From: Domibacillus indicus
GTDB taxonomy: Bacteria > Bacillota > Bacilli > Bacillales > Domibacillaceae
Length of the DNA stretch: 64,000 bases
Assembly (NCBI RefSeq): GCF_023715895.1
Contig: NZ_JAMBOO010000002.1
Location: 496,001 to 560,000 of the forward strand
Direction of reading: 5' to 3'
The number at the start of each line of letters is the position of its first letter. Within the stretch, counting starts at the first letter, position 1. Under the pieces are notes generated by a model. The model did not search any database, was not told the DNA's origin, and was given only the letters and a program-made list of their open reading frames with translations. Both the position numbers and the translations under genes were made by a program. Below are positions 1 to 7,703 of the stretch, in pieces.

Positions 1-1979
1 ACGTACAAGCGGTGTGATGGAACAGTAAAAGCCCGGTAAGCAATGAGTTCTTCATCAAGCAGTTTCGTTTTGCTGCCTGGTGCCACATGCATCCCGGAAG
101 AAAGAAGCGCCTCTCTTTCTTCATCATCTAAAATGCCGTCCTCCATCTGACGAGCGGGAAAAACGCCATCATTCATGCCGACAATAAAAGTGGTATGAAT
201 ATCGGCGAGTCTGGATTTATCCGGGTTGGCTACAATCACTTGATCGGCTGCCGGCGGCACAATCGAAAATTCAAGTGCTTCAAGCCCGGCATCGAGCACG
301 GCAGCGAATTTTTTGGCATCCATTTCTTCACTGCCAGCTACCTCTGCATACTCATCGAGCATCCCGATTACCGCATCCCATGCCTGGTTGTGCTGTGCTG
401 CTTCAGCCAGCTCACCGCGTTCCTCCGCTTCAATAGAGAGCTGCTCTATTTTCTGGGGTATATCCAGCTCTTCAATATACTGATAAAGAGCACGGCAGCA
501 TTCCATCGCATTTTTGGCGCGTTTCATCCGCTTTTCAAGCCGGAAAAGCGGCGCTGCAATCGTTTCTTTCATTACGTTTAAACGTTCTTCAAATGCCCGT
601 TCCTCATCCGTCTGGGCAACAGCGGTAAATTCAAGTCCCATGTAACGGCGGTAGGTCCAGCGTTCGCCGTTCGTCCAGCGCTCGCCATAAATTCCATGAG
701 CCAGCACATAGTTTTCAAGCAGGTCCATTCCGCGCCGGACCTGTTCGCGCGGCTGGTCAAATGAAAAAAGCAAATCGGTTTTAACTGCACGAAAAACTGC
801 TTCGTAACGCCAGTTTCCGCCGATTACTTCCAATGAAGAACGAATAAGCTCAACGAGCGGATGATTAAGCATCGGTCTTTTTTGATCGATAAAAAACGGG
901 ATACTGTAGTCATCAAAGACGGTCTCGATAATAGACCGGTAGTCTTCCCCGTTTCGTGCAAGGAGCGCCATTTGCTTGTAACGCAGTCCTTCTGTGCGGG
1001 AAAGGCGGCGTATTTCACGCGCTGCTGCCTCAACCTCCGCCCGTCTGCTTGCCGCCTGCCAGAGAGTGGTGCCGCTGCTGTGGGCCAGGGCTCGTGCCGG
1101 ACGTTTATCGAACTGCATTTCAAGATGAATAAGAGAAGCCTCTTTCTGGCGTTTATGGCCATACAGGATCAAATCTTTTTTTATATCGATTTCCTCTTCT
1201 GCCGCAATCCGATACAAATCATGATACGCACGTCCCGGCTGGCGGAACAAATGCGTGTCCTCGGGCGCCTCATCCCGGAACGGACGGTCAGTTGTCAGGG
1301 CAATCGTGACTTCATTGGCTGTTTTCATTAATACTCTTATTACGTCATATTCCTGCGGCGTAAAGCTGTGAAATCCATCTATATATATATCAGCTTCCCG
1401 CACATAAGACGAGGAAGCGGCCATTTGGGCAAGGAGCCTCAAATAATCCTCGGCATCTATATATTTGCCGGCAAGTGCGCGCTCATATGACGTATAAATC
1501 ATTTGCAGGTCACTCAGTTTGTCTGCGAGAGCAGCCGGTACATGCTTGCGGTGCTCTTCCATTTCTTCAGGCACAATTAAATACTGGCGAAATTCTGTCA
1601 GCATCTGTTCAACCGTGCTGACAAACCCTGTTTTATCGGCTGCTTTTGCAAAAACGGCTAAATCTTGGCGGTTCTCTTCAATAATTTTTCGAATTAAGAT
1701 ATTGCGCCCGGCTGGCGTTATATGCTGCCTGCTCATGCCGCCTTCCTGCTGCAGAACACGCCAGGCAAGACGTGTCAGGCTGTATACCTGCGCCCGGATA
1801 ATGCCGCCGACTTCCTGGTCAGACGCCAGGCGGTACTCTGACAAGAATGACATTTGCTCAGGTACAATATAAATAAGCGGCTTTCCGTCTGGCTGCCGGA
1901 TAAGACGTTCTTTTATTTCATTTATAATATGCTCTGTTTTTCCCGAACCGGAACGTCCGATAATAAATTGTAAAGCCAT
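1..1979 (-). CDS. addB: ATP-dependent helicase/deoxyribonuclease subunit B (AddB), 3' part missing
   Basis: The reading frame is open from an ATG at 1979 to the window edge, giving about 660 codons of a protein usually near 1160 residues; the C-terminal nuclease domain and most iron-sulfur cysteines lie outside. The N-terminus has a Walker A motif, GRSGSGKT, at residues 8-15, followed by family-typical text such as YIVPEQMSFLSEYR and, later, DGFHSFTPQEY. AddB is the inactivated-helicase/nuclease partner of AddA in the RecBCD-like enzyme that resects double-strand breaks and recognises Chi. A Shine-Dalgarno GGAGG lies just upstream. In B. subtilis addA follows addB, so addA is expected beyond position 1. 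Identification is by motif and family resemblance and is very secure. Confidence 0.95.
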   Translation of the reverse strand, partial: MALQFIIGRSGSGKTEHIINEIKERLIRQPDGKPLIYIVPEQMSFLSEYRLASDQEVGGIIRAQVYSLTRLAWRVLQQEGGMSRQHITPAGRNILIRKIIEENRQDLAVFAKAADKTGFVSTVEQMLTEFRQYLIVPEEMEEHRKHVPAALADKLSDLQMIYTSYERALAGKYIDAEDYLRLLAQMAASSSYVREADIYIDGFHSFTPQEYDVIRVLMKTANEVTIALTTDRPFRDEAPEDTHLFRQPGRAYHDLYRIAAEEEIDIKKDLILYGHKRQKEASLIHLEMQFDKRPARALAHSSGTTLWQAASRRAEVEAAAREIRRLSRTEGLRYKQMALLARNGEDYRSIIETVFDDYSIPFFIDQKRPMLNHPLVELIRSSLEVIGGNWRYEAVFRAVKTDLLFSFDQPREQVRRGMDLLENYVLAHGIYGERWTNGERWTYRRYMGLEFTAVAQTDEERAFEERLNVMKETIAAPLFRLEKRMKRAKNAMECCRALYQYIEELDIPQKIEQLSIEAEERGELAEAAQHNQAWDAVIGMLDEYAEVAGSEEMDAKKFAAVLDAGLEALEFSIVPPAADQVIVANPDKSRLADIHTTFIVGMNDGVFPARQMEDGILDDEEREALLSSGMHVAPGSKTKLLDEELIAYRAFTVPSHRLY

Positions 1980-2045
1980 CCGGATTCCTCCTTTTACTTC
2001 CTTTCAGTATAACAAAGATCATACGTTCGGTCAAAAGAACAAAAT

Positions 2046-2068
2046 AAAAACGGCCCTTAGCCGTTTTT
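2046..2068 (-). terminator. Terminator after yhjE
   Basis: A 9-bp stem (AAAAACGGC with GCCGTTTTT) and 5-nt loop, T-rich on the minus strand. It overlaps the last codons of the TVP38 gene and separates it from addB. Confidence 0.75.
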
Positions 2069-2636
2069 ATTTTTGCAGACGCTTTTCCAATTGTTTTCCT
2101 GCTGCCCATAAAAGAGCAATCGCTGCGATAATAACAGCCGTTCTTCCCGGCTGATGAATAAGAGCGAAAAGATCGTGGCCGACGTAGCTGATCGTAAAAA
2201 TCATGACAGTTTTTCCCGCCATAACGGCAAATAAATATTGAACCACACTAATATGAGACAGGCCCGCTACGATATTAACAATCGCAGAAGGCGTGAACGG
2301 GAAGCACAGCATCAAAAAAATGGGCGCAAAGCCATGCCTGTCCATCCAGTTCATCATTTGTGCAACCTGCTTGTTCCGCTGCAGGAAATGTAAAATACGC
2401 TGCTGTCCCAATCTTCTTACAAGCAAAAAAACAAGGAAAGACCCGGTGACGGCCCCTCCCCATGAAATTAAAAAGCCGAGCCAGAGCCCAAACGCATTTA
2501 CATTTGCAAGAACAAAAGCAAAAAGCGGCAAGAAGGGCAGGAATGCTTCAAGCAGCGGAAGCAGGAAGCCCGGCAGCGGCCCAAATGACTCGTACCGCTG
2601 AATCCATTCCATAATATGATCTATTGAGAAATTCAT
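2067..2636 (-). CDS. yhjE: TVP38/TMEM64 (SNARE-associated/VTT) family membrane protein
   Basis: A 189-residue polytopic membrane protein with hydrophobic segments around residues 25-65, 95-115, 130-150 and 160-180. The central glycine-rich stretch and the phrase FPFTPSAIVNIVAGLS are characteristic of the VTT/DedA-like TVP38 family. Members are thought to act as lipid or small-molecule transporters or scramblases, but the substrate of this one cannot be read from sequence. It sits directly upstream of addB on the same strand, as YhjE does near addB in B. subtilis, with a terminator at its own 3' end. The family call is firm; the gene symbol rests on synteny. Confidence 0.8.
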   Translation of the reverse strand: MNFSIDHIMEWIQRYESFGPLPGFLLPLLEAFLPFLPLFAFVLANVNAFGLWLGFLISWGGAVTGSFLVFLLVRRLGQQRILHFLQRNKQVAQMMNWMDRHGFAPIFLMLCFPFTPSAIVNIVAGLSHISVVQYLFAVMAGKTVMIFTISYVGHDLFALIHQPGRTAVIIAAIALLWAAGKQLEKRLQK

Positions 2637-2672
2637 TGACTTGTTCCCTTTCGTTATCCATCCTTGTTGTGC

Positions 2673-3239
2673 TCATTCCCTGTTTCGGGTATAAAAAAAC
2701 GAAATGATATTTTCTTTTACACCGACAACATATTGAGCACGAGTGACTTTTTCGGTTTGTATAGAAGGTGAGCTGGCATTACCCCTTTCATAAAGTTCTT
2801 TTGTCATCATAATCTGATTATGAACAGCAAGAGGCGAGACCGGCACCATAATGGCTTGATCGTCTGTAAATGTTACTTTTGTTTGTTTTTTATCGATTTT
2901 TTCCAAGAATTTTAAATGGGAAAGTGTAATCCATATACATTCAGGTTTTAAATGAGAAATCGTCGGGAATAGATAAGTACCTTTCAAATGATCCACATTA
3001 ACCGGAACTTTTCGATTGATGCCAAGGACTCTGGTAGACGCTTCTCTCCGGCCGTCATAGGTTGAAAGGTAGCGAATGCAGCTTTGCCGAATAATTTTCA
3101 GCGGCGTTTTCTTTATCATAACCGGTTCTTTGTTTTTTTCATACACTTTTGTGTATTCTCCAAAACGAATCGGTTCTAGGGAAAGAGTACGTTCATTGAT
3201 AATATATTCGCTGTTTACATCATTCGGCTGGTTGTTCAC
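2673..3239 (-). CDS. comK: Competence transcription factor ComK
   Basis: A 188-residue protein resembling ComK throughout: N-terminal segment with EYIINERTLSLEPI, a middle with IKKTPLKIIRQSC and GRREASTRVLG, and a C-terminus ending near SFFYTRNRE. ComK is the master activator of competence genes and binds paired AT-rich K-boxes; it is kept low by the MecA-ClpCP protease. The GTG at 3239 is favoured because a GGGTGAG ribosome binding site lies 8 nt upstream. The divergent neighbour is an IDEAL-domain gene, the same arrangement as comK-yhzC in B. subtilis. A near-perfect CodY box lies in the intergenic region. The gene is full length with no sign of damage, so the strain may be transformable. 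Confidence 0.92.
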   Translation of the reverse strand: MNNQPNDVNSEYIINERTLSLEPIRFGEYTKVYEKNKEPVMIKKTPLKIIRQSCIRYLSTYDGRREASTRVLGINRKVPVNVDHLKGTYLFPTISHLKPECIWITLSHLKFLEKIDKKQTKVTFTDDQAIMVPVSPLAVHNQIMMTKELYERGNASSPSIQTEKVTRAQYVVGVKENIISFFYTRNRE

Positions 3240-3326
3240 TTGATCGACTCACCCGTTTCTTTCATTTATTTGAACGACTTTATTCTATCATTTAGCAGTA
3301 AAATTGTCCCATTTGCCACGAGAAAT

Positions 3327-3341
3327 AATTTTCTAAAAATT
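3327..3341. promoter_or_regulatory. CodY box between comK and the IDEAL-domain gene
   Basis: AATTTTCTAAAAATT matches the CodY consensus AATTTTCWGAAAATT at 14 of 15 positions. CodY is known to repress comK directly in B. subtilis, so the match is in a meaningful place. Its exact relation to the comK transcription start is not known. Confidence 0.7.
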
Positions 3342-3410
3342 TTAAACTTTCTGTTGATTAGTTGTTTGGAATCCCATATAATAAAAAAAAGGTATCTGAG
3401 GTGATTAAAA

Positions 3411-3644
3411 ATGGAAAACAACAATTACTTTGCTGAGATGATGAAGTCCCCGATGCCCCGTGAAAAAGAAAAAACAGTAATGAGCGAATTTATTGACAGC
3501 TTTTTAAGCGATATTCTATACAAAAAAGAAAAAGCCGCATTAATGGAAAAAATCGATCTTTCACTTGATAAAGGCGACCGTTCCGCTTTTATTGCCCTAT
3601 CTGATGAATTAAACCGTTTGGAGAAAACCTATCGCGCATCTTGA
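3411..3644 (+). CDS. yhzC: IDEAL-domain small protein (YhzC-like)
   Basis: A 77-residue, highly charged protein. The C-terminal half (about residues 38-75: KEKAALMEKIDLSLDKGDRS, then AFIALSDELNRL) matches the IDEAL domain found in small Bacillaceae proteins and at the C-terminus of some larger ones. Function of the stand-alone protein is not established. A GAGGTGA ribosome binding site precedes the ATG. Divergent from comK exactly as yhzC is in B. subtilis, which supports the symbol. A bidirectional terminator follows. Confidence 0.8.
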   Translation: MENNNYFAEMMKSPMPREKEKTVMSEFIDSFLSDILYKKEKAALMEKIDLSLDKGDRSAFIALSDELNRLEKTYRAS

Positions 3645-3695
3645 TGCTTCCCTTCACACTGGTTTCCCCAAACGACAAAATCCCATACTTAACCT

Positions 3696-3731
3696 AAAAG
3701 CCCCCGTATCCTTCTAGATACGGGTGCTTTT
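3696..3731. terminator. Bidirectional terminator between yhzC and azlD
   Basis: Nearly perfect hairpin with AAAAGC...GCTTTT ends and stem CCGTATC/GATACGG. A-tract on one side and T-tract on the other allow it to serve both convergent genes. Confidence 0.85.
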
Positions 3732-3749
3732 GAGCGTGCATTTCCCCTC

Positions 3750-4058
3750 TCACATTGAAAAAACGGATAAAACCGTTAAAATTCCAATTGACCCAAGAAC
3801 CGTAATAATAATGTTAGCGCCTGTAAACGCAAGAATAAAAGCTGCCGCTGTTCCAATTAAAGCAAAGGCCGTGTTTTCATGAAAGGTTAAAATTCCTGGA
3901 AAAATAAGCGCGCCTAGAGTAGCATACGGAACGTTCTGCAGTATTCCCTGCCAAAAAGAAGGCAGCTCTTTGCCTTTAAACAAAACAAATGGCAGCATCC
4001 GCGGAATATATGTTACGAGAGTCATCCCAATCACAATCGCCGCAATCGTTATACTCAT
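3750..4058 (-). CDS. azlD: Branched-chain amino acid transport protein AzlD
   Basis: A 102-residue, very hydrophobic protein with about three membrane segments and the family phrase YIPRMLPF near residue 20. AzlD is the small subunit that works with AzlC in export of branched-chain amino acids or analogues such as 4-azaleucine. Its ATG overlaps the azlC stop codon by 4 nt (ATGA), so the pair is translationally coupled. GGGGAG lies upstream inside azlC as ribosome binding site. The location is 28 kb from the ilv-leu cluster in this window. Confidence 0.9.
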   Translation of the reverse strand: MSITIAAIVIGMTLVTYIPRMLPFVLFKGKELPSFWQGILQNVPYATLGALIFPGILTFHENTAFALIGTAAAFILAFTGANIIITVLGSIGILTVLSVFSM

Positions 4059-4768
4059 TCTCTGCTCCCCTTTCTTTTGGCCTGGTCAGCTGCTTCAATA
4101 CTGATCGCGGCAATAAGCGTCGACACAATAATAGACCAGCCGCTTGAAAGAGCATCCGAGTACGTAAAAACACAGTTTAATACCGCTGCAGTAGAAGCCA
4201 GCAGGACCGCTTTTGCGCTTTTTTTAAGCGACGGCACCAAAAGACCAATAAACATGGCGTATAAGGCAATGCCCATACTTTCCTGAACAACAGGCGGCAT
4301 GGCACTTCCTGCCAGATAGCCGACTCCCGAGGCGAGCACCCAGCTGGAATAAGAAATAAGCACAAGACCTGCCATAAAAGAGGAATGAAGCGTTCCGCTT
4401 TTCATTGCCGCCACTGAAAATGTTTCATCTGTCACGCCAAAGGCATAAGCGGCTTTTTTCCAGAGAGGCTCTTCTTCCGCTTTTTCATTTAAAGCAGTTG
4501 ACATTAGAAAGTGGCGGATGTTCAGAATAAAGGTCGTCAGCACAATTTCAAAAATCCCTGTGCCGATCGTGATCAAGCTTAAAGCTATATACTGAGCGGC
4601 TCCGGCAAAAACAAAGATGCTCAATGACATCGCCTCGGCCAATGTTAATCCCGCACTTTTAGCGAGCAGGCCATATGTAAGAGCTGCCGGCACATAACCA
4701 ATGGCAATGCCTATGCCGGCTGCGAGCCCCTCTTTAAATTCGCTTTGCGCTGCCGCTGTTGTTTCCAC
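4055..4768 (-). CDS. azlC: Branched-chain amino acid exporter AzlC
   Basis: A 237-residue membrane protein of the AzlC family with the characteristic KEGLAAGIGIAIGYVPAALT near residue 12-30 and FVFAGAAQYIAL near residues 52-63. With AzlD it forms the exporter of branched-chain amino acids. The GTG at 4768 has GGAGGGG five bases upstream and is the only well-placed start. In B. subtilis azlCD sits behind the azlB repressor; no regulator gene accompanies it here. A possible promoter with TATAAT lies at about 4802 on the minus strand. Confidence 0.92.
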   Translation of the reverse strand: METTAAAQSEFKEGLAAGIGIAIGYVPAALTYGLLAKSAGLTLAEAMSLSIFVFAGAAQYIALSLITIGTGIFEIVLTTFILNIRHFLMSTALNEKAEEEPLWKKAAYAFGVTDETFSVAAMKSGTLHSSFMAGLVLISYSSWVLASGVGYLAGSAMPPVVQESMGIALYAMFIGLLVPSLKKSAKAVLLASTAAVLNCVFTYSDALSSGWSIIVSTLIAAISIEAADQAKRKGSRE

Positions 4769-4836
4769 TTCGTCCCCTCCATTTTCTCATTTTTCAACAA
4801 ATTATACTCTTTTACGTGGAGTCCAACAATAAAAAA

Positions 4837-4862
4837 ATGCGCCGGCAGCAGGCTGGCGCGTG
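4837..4862 (-). terminator. Terminator after the acyl-CoA ligase gene
   Basis: GC-rich hairpin (GCGCC/GGCGC plus CAG/CTG) followed on the minus strand by seven Ts, 3 nt past the stop of the ligase gene. Confidence 0.65.
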
Positions 4863-4864
4863 TA

Positions 4865-6418
4865 TTATCTCTGTTTTTCAATTTGTTTTTTAAGAGATCT
4901 TCTTAAAATTTTTCCAGTCGTGTTTTTCGGCAGCTCTTTTAAAAACTCTACGGATGATGGTACCTTATACGAAACAAGTCTTTCTTTGCAATATGTCCGG
5001 ATCTCTTCTTCGGTTAGGGAATCTCCATGTTGAACAACAAAAGCGAGAACCGCTTCTCCATAATCGGGATCCGGGACACCAAGCACAGCGGCTTCCCTAA
5101 TACCGGGGTGCTCATATAAGACTTCTTCTACTTCACGCGGATATACATTGTACCCGCCTACTAATATCAGATCTTTTTTCCGGTCTACAATATAAAAATA
5201 GCCTTCATCGTCCTGGCAGGCCAAATCCCCGGTATACAGCCAGCCGTCCCGAAGAACAGCCGCTGTTTCTTCCGGCATTTTATAATATCCTTTCATCACA
5301 TTTGGCCCTCTCACAATCAATTCACCTACCTGGCCAAGTGCTATTTCTTCGCCGAGTTCATTGACGATTTTGTTTTCAACGTTCGGAATAGAGCAGCCAA
5401 TCGAACCGGCTTTACGTGGACGGTCAAGCGGGTTAAAACAAGTAACCGGGCTTGCTTCTGACAGTCCGTACCCTTCTGAAACGCGCACATAAAATGTTTC
5501 CTCGAACTGCTTCAAAAGGGAGACAGGCATAGGCGCTCCGCCGGAGATACAAAGGCGAACAGACGAAAAATCAGCCGGTTGTGCCTTTGAATGCTGTATT
5601 AAAAAAGAATACATGGTCGGCACACCAGCAAACACAGTCGCTTTGTGTTCTTTAGCTGCCTGAAACACTTCTTTCGGGCTGAATGACGGCAGAATAATGA
5701 TTTCGGCTCCGCAAATAAGAGGCGTATTCAGCATGACCGTTAAGCAAAAAATATGAAACATCGGCAGAGCGGTGATGACAATATCTGAATTCGTCATAGA
5801 TAAGTATTCGGCAATATCCCTCGCATTTGAATATATATTTTTATGCGTCAGCATGACACCTTTCGGATGTCCGGTTGTACCAGATGTATATAAAATCACA
5901 GCTGTATCTGCTTCGCACAAATCAAGCCTGCAAAGGGGATTTCCACACTCAGCTAATTCAGAAAACGTTTTCAATTTTAAAGAAATAGAAAAATCCGGCT
6001 TATTAGGTTCATATGTAAAGGGATGATCAGATGTACAGAGAATAAACTGGCTGACAGACGGAAGTTCCTGATGCATACTCTCCATAACGGGAAGCAGCTT
6101 GTCCGTTGTCACAACTGCTTTTGTATCACTATTTTGTAAGATATAAAGCAATTCATTTTGTGTATAAGCTGGGTTGATTGGAACCACGATGAGACCCGCC
6201 CGCAGCGCCCCATACAATGAAACGATAAACTGCGGTGAATTGCCCAGCAATAAAGCAATGTGGTCTCCCTTTTGAAAACCAAGTGACTGCAGGCCGGCCG
6301 CAAATCGTGTAGCATTCTCGTTCAGCTCCCGATAAGTCGCAGACGTATTTAAAAATGCATATGCTCTTTTGTTCGCTTGAATAGACGCCATTTGTTCAAG
6401 TGCCCATGATACATTCAC
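4865..6418 (-). CDS. lcfB: Long-chain fatty-acid--CoA ligase (YhfL/LcfB-like)
   Basis: An AMP-forming acyl-CoA synthetase of about 517 residues. The P-loop-like motif YTSGTTGHPKGVMLTH lies around residue 180, the adenylate-binding GYGLSEASP around 320, and YTGDLACQDDEGYFYIVDRK around 395; the C-terminal catalytic lysine is in PKNTTGKILRR. It activates fatty acids to acyl-CoA for beta-oxidation or lipid synthesis. The start is placed at the GTG at 6418 because GGAGG lies 8 nt upstream and the N-terminus then aligns with B. subtilis YhfL; a start at 6445 would bury the ribosome binding site. No FadR-like operator was found upstream. Confidence 0.88.
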   Translation of the reverse strand: MNVSWALEQMASIQANKRAYAFLNTSATYRELNENATRFAAGLQSLGFQKGDHIALLLGNSPQFIVSLYGALRAGLIVVPINPAYTQNELLYILQNSDTKAVVTTDKLLPVMESMHQELPSVSQFILCTSDHPFTYEPNKPDFSISLKLKTFSELAECGNPLCRLDLCEADTAVILYTSGTTGHPKGVMLTHKNIYSNARDIAEYLSMTNSDIVITALPMFHIFCLTVMLNTPLICGAEIIILPSFSPKEVFQAAKEHKATVFAGVPTMYSFLIQHSKAQPADFSSVRLCISGGAPMPVSLLKQFEETFYVRVSEGYGLSEASPVTCFNPLDRPRKAGSIGCSIPNVENKIVNELGEEIALGQVGELIVRGPNVMKGYYKMPEETAAVLRDGWLYTGDLACQDDEGYFYIVDRKKDLILVGGYNVYPREVEEVLYEHPGIREAAVLGVPDPDYGEAVLAFVVQHGDSLTEEEIRTYCKERLVSYKVPSSVEFLKELPKNTTGKILRRSLKKQIEKQR

Positions 6419-6480
6419 CGTTTCGTCCTCCCCCATGTCAAACAAATAACAAATCTGTTTTCTCTATTATATAAAACAAC

Positions 6481-6504
6481 AAAAAAGCCGCAAGTGCGGC
6501 TTTT
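6481..6504. terminator. Hairpin terminator AAAAGCCGC/GCGGCTTTT
   Basis: Perfect 10-bp stem with a 4-nt loop and T-runs on both strands. It is the most likely terminator of yhfI transcripts, about 130 nt past the yhfI stop, with a dispersed repeat in between. Confidence 0.75.
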
Positions 6505-6505
6505 G

Positions 6506-6625
6506 GGCTGCCAGCAAATGCCCGCTTTCAATGTTGCCTGCCCACTGTGAATGCTCATGCCTCTAACCGCTTCCCATCCGGCAGCGTTCCTTGAAGGACA
6601 AGTGTTTTAAATCAGCCTGCTTTCT
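6506..6625 (-). repeat. Dispersed repeat copy 1, interrupted
   Basis: On the minus strand the 16 bases at 6625-6610 and the 27 bases at 6532-6506 match the two halves of a continuous 40-bp sequence at 17030-17069 (16/16 and 24/27 identical by eye). Here the halves are separated by 77 bp, with ATT present at both junctions. Confidence 0.6.
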
Positions 6626-6630
6626 ATATT

Positions 6631-7365
6631 TTAAAAACCAATTTCCAAGTTTTCTCTTGCGAGCATAATAGGGCCGCTAAATTCTTCGCCGGCTTCCTGG
6701 ACAAGCTGATCAAGTTCTCCAAAGTGAGGCAAATGAGTCAGCACTAATGTTTTTACCTGTGCTTCCCTGGCAAGGATGCCGGCTTCCTGCGCTGTCATAT
6801 GCCCGGCCGAAGAGCCATCCATTCCTTTATATAAGTTGCTTTCAGCAAGCAGTACATCTGCACCTTGTGCAAAAGATGCAAGCTCCCTTTGAAAGGCGGT
6901 ATCCGCTGTATAGACCACCGTATCTGTTCCGTCTGTCATTTTGATGGCATAGCAGGGCGCCGGGTGATTTGTTTTGAAAAATGAAATCGAAAAAGGCCCG
7001 GTTTGAAGTATATCCGAAGGATTATAAGCAACGCCCTTCGTTATATTTTTGTACGTCAAGGTTTGGAATCCGTCTGCTTCATTATGTCCGTAAATAGCAA
7101 GAGGCTCTTCCCTCGTTTTACTTGTAAAAGAATCAATTAAAAGCGCATGCTGCAATACGCCAATATCCGCTACATGATCTGCGTGATAATGGGACAGAAT
7201 AACAGCATTAAGATCTGCTGGCTTTAAATGATTTTGCAGTTTCGATAAAACAGCGCTGCCGCAGTCTACAAGCAGCTTGAAACCATCATGTTCAACCAGA
7301 TATCCGCTGCTGGCCTCATTCGCTTTCGGAAAGCCGCCCCAGCAGCCTAGTACAGTTATATTCAT
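6631..7365 (-). CDS. yhfI: MBL-fold metallo-hydrolase YhfI
   Basis: A 244-residue beta-lactamase-fold hydrolase with the metal-binding HYHADH motif at residues 59-64, further ligands in TNHPAPCY, YTADTAFQ and a C-terminal THLPHFG. It resembles the RNase Z/ElaC-like branch of the fold. Substrate is unknown; B. subtilis YhfI is likewise uncharacterised. It is divergent from yhfH with a 145-bp regulatory region between them, matching B. subtilis order except that gltT, which lies between them there, is absent. Confidence 0.85.
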   Translation of the reverse strand: MNITVLGCWGGFPKANEASSGYLVEHDGFKLLVDCGSAVLSKLQNHLKPADLNAVILSHYHADHVADIGVLQHALLIDSFTSKTREEPLAIYGHNEADGFQTLTYKNITKGVAYNPSDILQTGPFSISFFKTNHPAPCYAIKMTDGTDTVVYTADTAFQRELASFAQGADVLLAESNLYKGMDGSSAGHMTAQEAGILAREAQVKTLVLTHLPHFGELDQLVQEAGEEFSGPIMLARENLEIGF

Positions 7366-7421
7366 GTATGTATGCTCCTTTCTTTTTTCATTGTATTCCC
7401 TTATTCCGAAAAAATAAAATA

Positions 7422-7436
7422 AATTTTCAGAAAACG
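7422..7436. promoter_or_regulatory. CodY box between yhfI and yhfH
   Basis: AATTTTCAGAAAACG matches 13 of 15 positions of the CodY consensus, including an intact core AATTTTCAGAAAA. It lies about 20 bp upstream of the yhfH extended -10 element, where CodY binding would block RNA polymerase. Confidence 0.65.
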
Positions 7437-7452
7437 GTTGACGATTTGGTTC

Positions 7453-7461
7453 TGTTATAAT
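7453..7461 (+). promoter_or_regulatory. Extended -10 promoter of yhfH
   Basis: TGTTATAAT is a perfect extended -10 (TGnTATAAT). No good -35 is present at the usual spacing, as is common with extended -10 promoters. Confidence 0.6.
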
Positions 7462-7465
7462 ACAC

Positions 7466-7496
7466 TGTTAATAACAAATCAATCAGTTATATAACA
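7466..7496. promoter_or_regulatory. Inverted repeat operator candidate in the yhfH leader
   Basis: TGTTAATAAC and GTTATATAACA form an imperfect inverted repeat with 10 bases between the arms. It sits immediately after the -10 element and before the ribosome binding site, a position suited to a repressor. The regulator is unknown. Confidence 0.4.
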
Positions 7497-7510
7497 AAGG
7501 AGAGACAAAC

Positions 7511-7642
7511 ATGATCACAGACATCGTTGAATTTTTCAAAAACCTTCCGCCAAAACAATGCACAAGCTGCGGTTCTCATATCGAAGAACAGCATGACTGC
7601 TACAGCAATACATGCTCAACTTGCGCATCAAAGGATCTGTAA
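7511..7642 (+). CDS. yhfH: YhfH-type zinc-binding small protein
   Basis: A 43-residue protein too short for usual gene finding but clearly coding: strong ribosome binding site (AAGGAGAGA), promoter upstream and terminator downstream. It begins MITDIVEFFKNLPPKQC and carries CTSC (residues 17-20) and CSTC (residues 35-38), a likely zinc ribbon; an extra Cys is at 30. This matches the YhfH family of Bacillaceae. It also recalls other tiny Cys4 adaptor peptides such as SR1P, but no function is known. Divergent from yhfI as expected. Confidence 0.85.
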   Translation: MITDIVEFFKNLPPKQCTSCGSHIEEQHDCYSNTCSTCASKDL

Positions 7643-7662
7643 CCCTGTCGCCTGCGTCATAA

Positions 7663-7692
7663 AAACCCCCTGCCTCAACCGGCAGGGGGTTT
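7663..7692. terminator. Bidirectional terminator after yhfH
   Basis: Perfect 12-bp stem AAACCCCCTGCC/GGCAGGGGGTTT with a 6-nt loop, between convergent yhfH and the FixH-like gene. Confidence 0.85.
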
Positions 7693-7703
7693 CATTTACG
7701 TTT

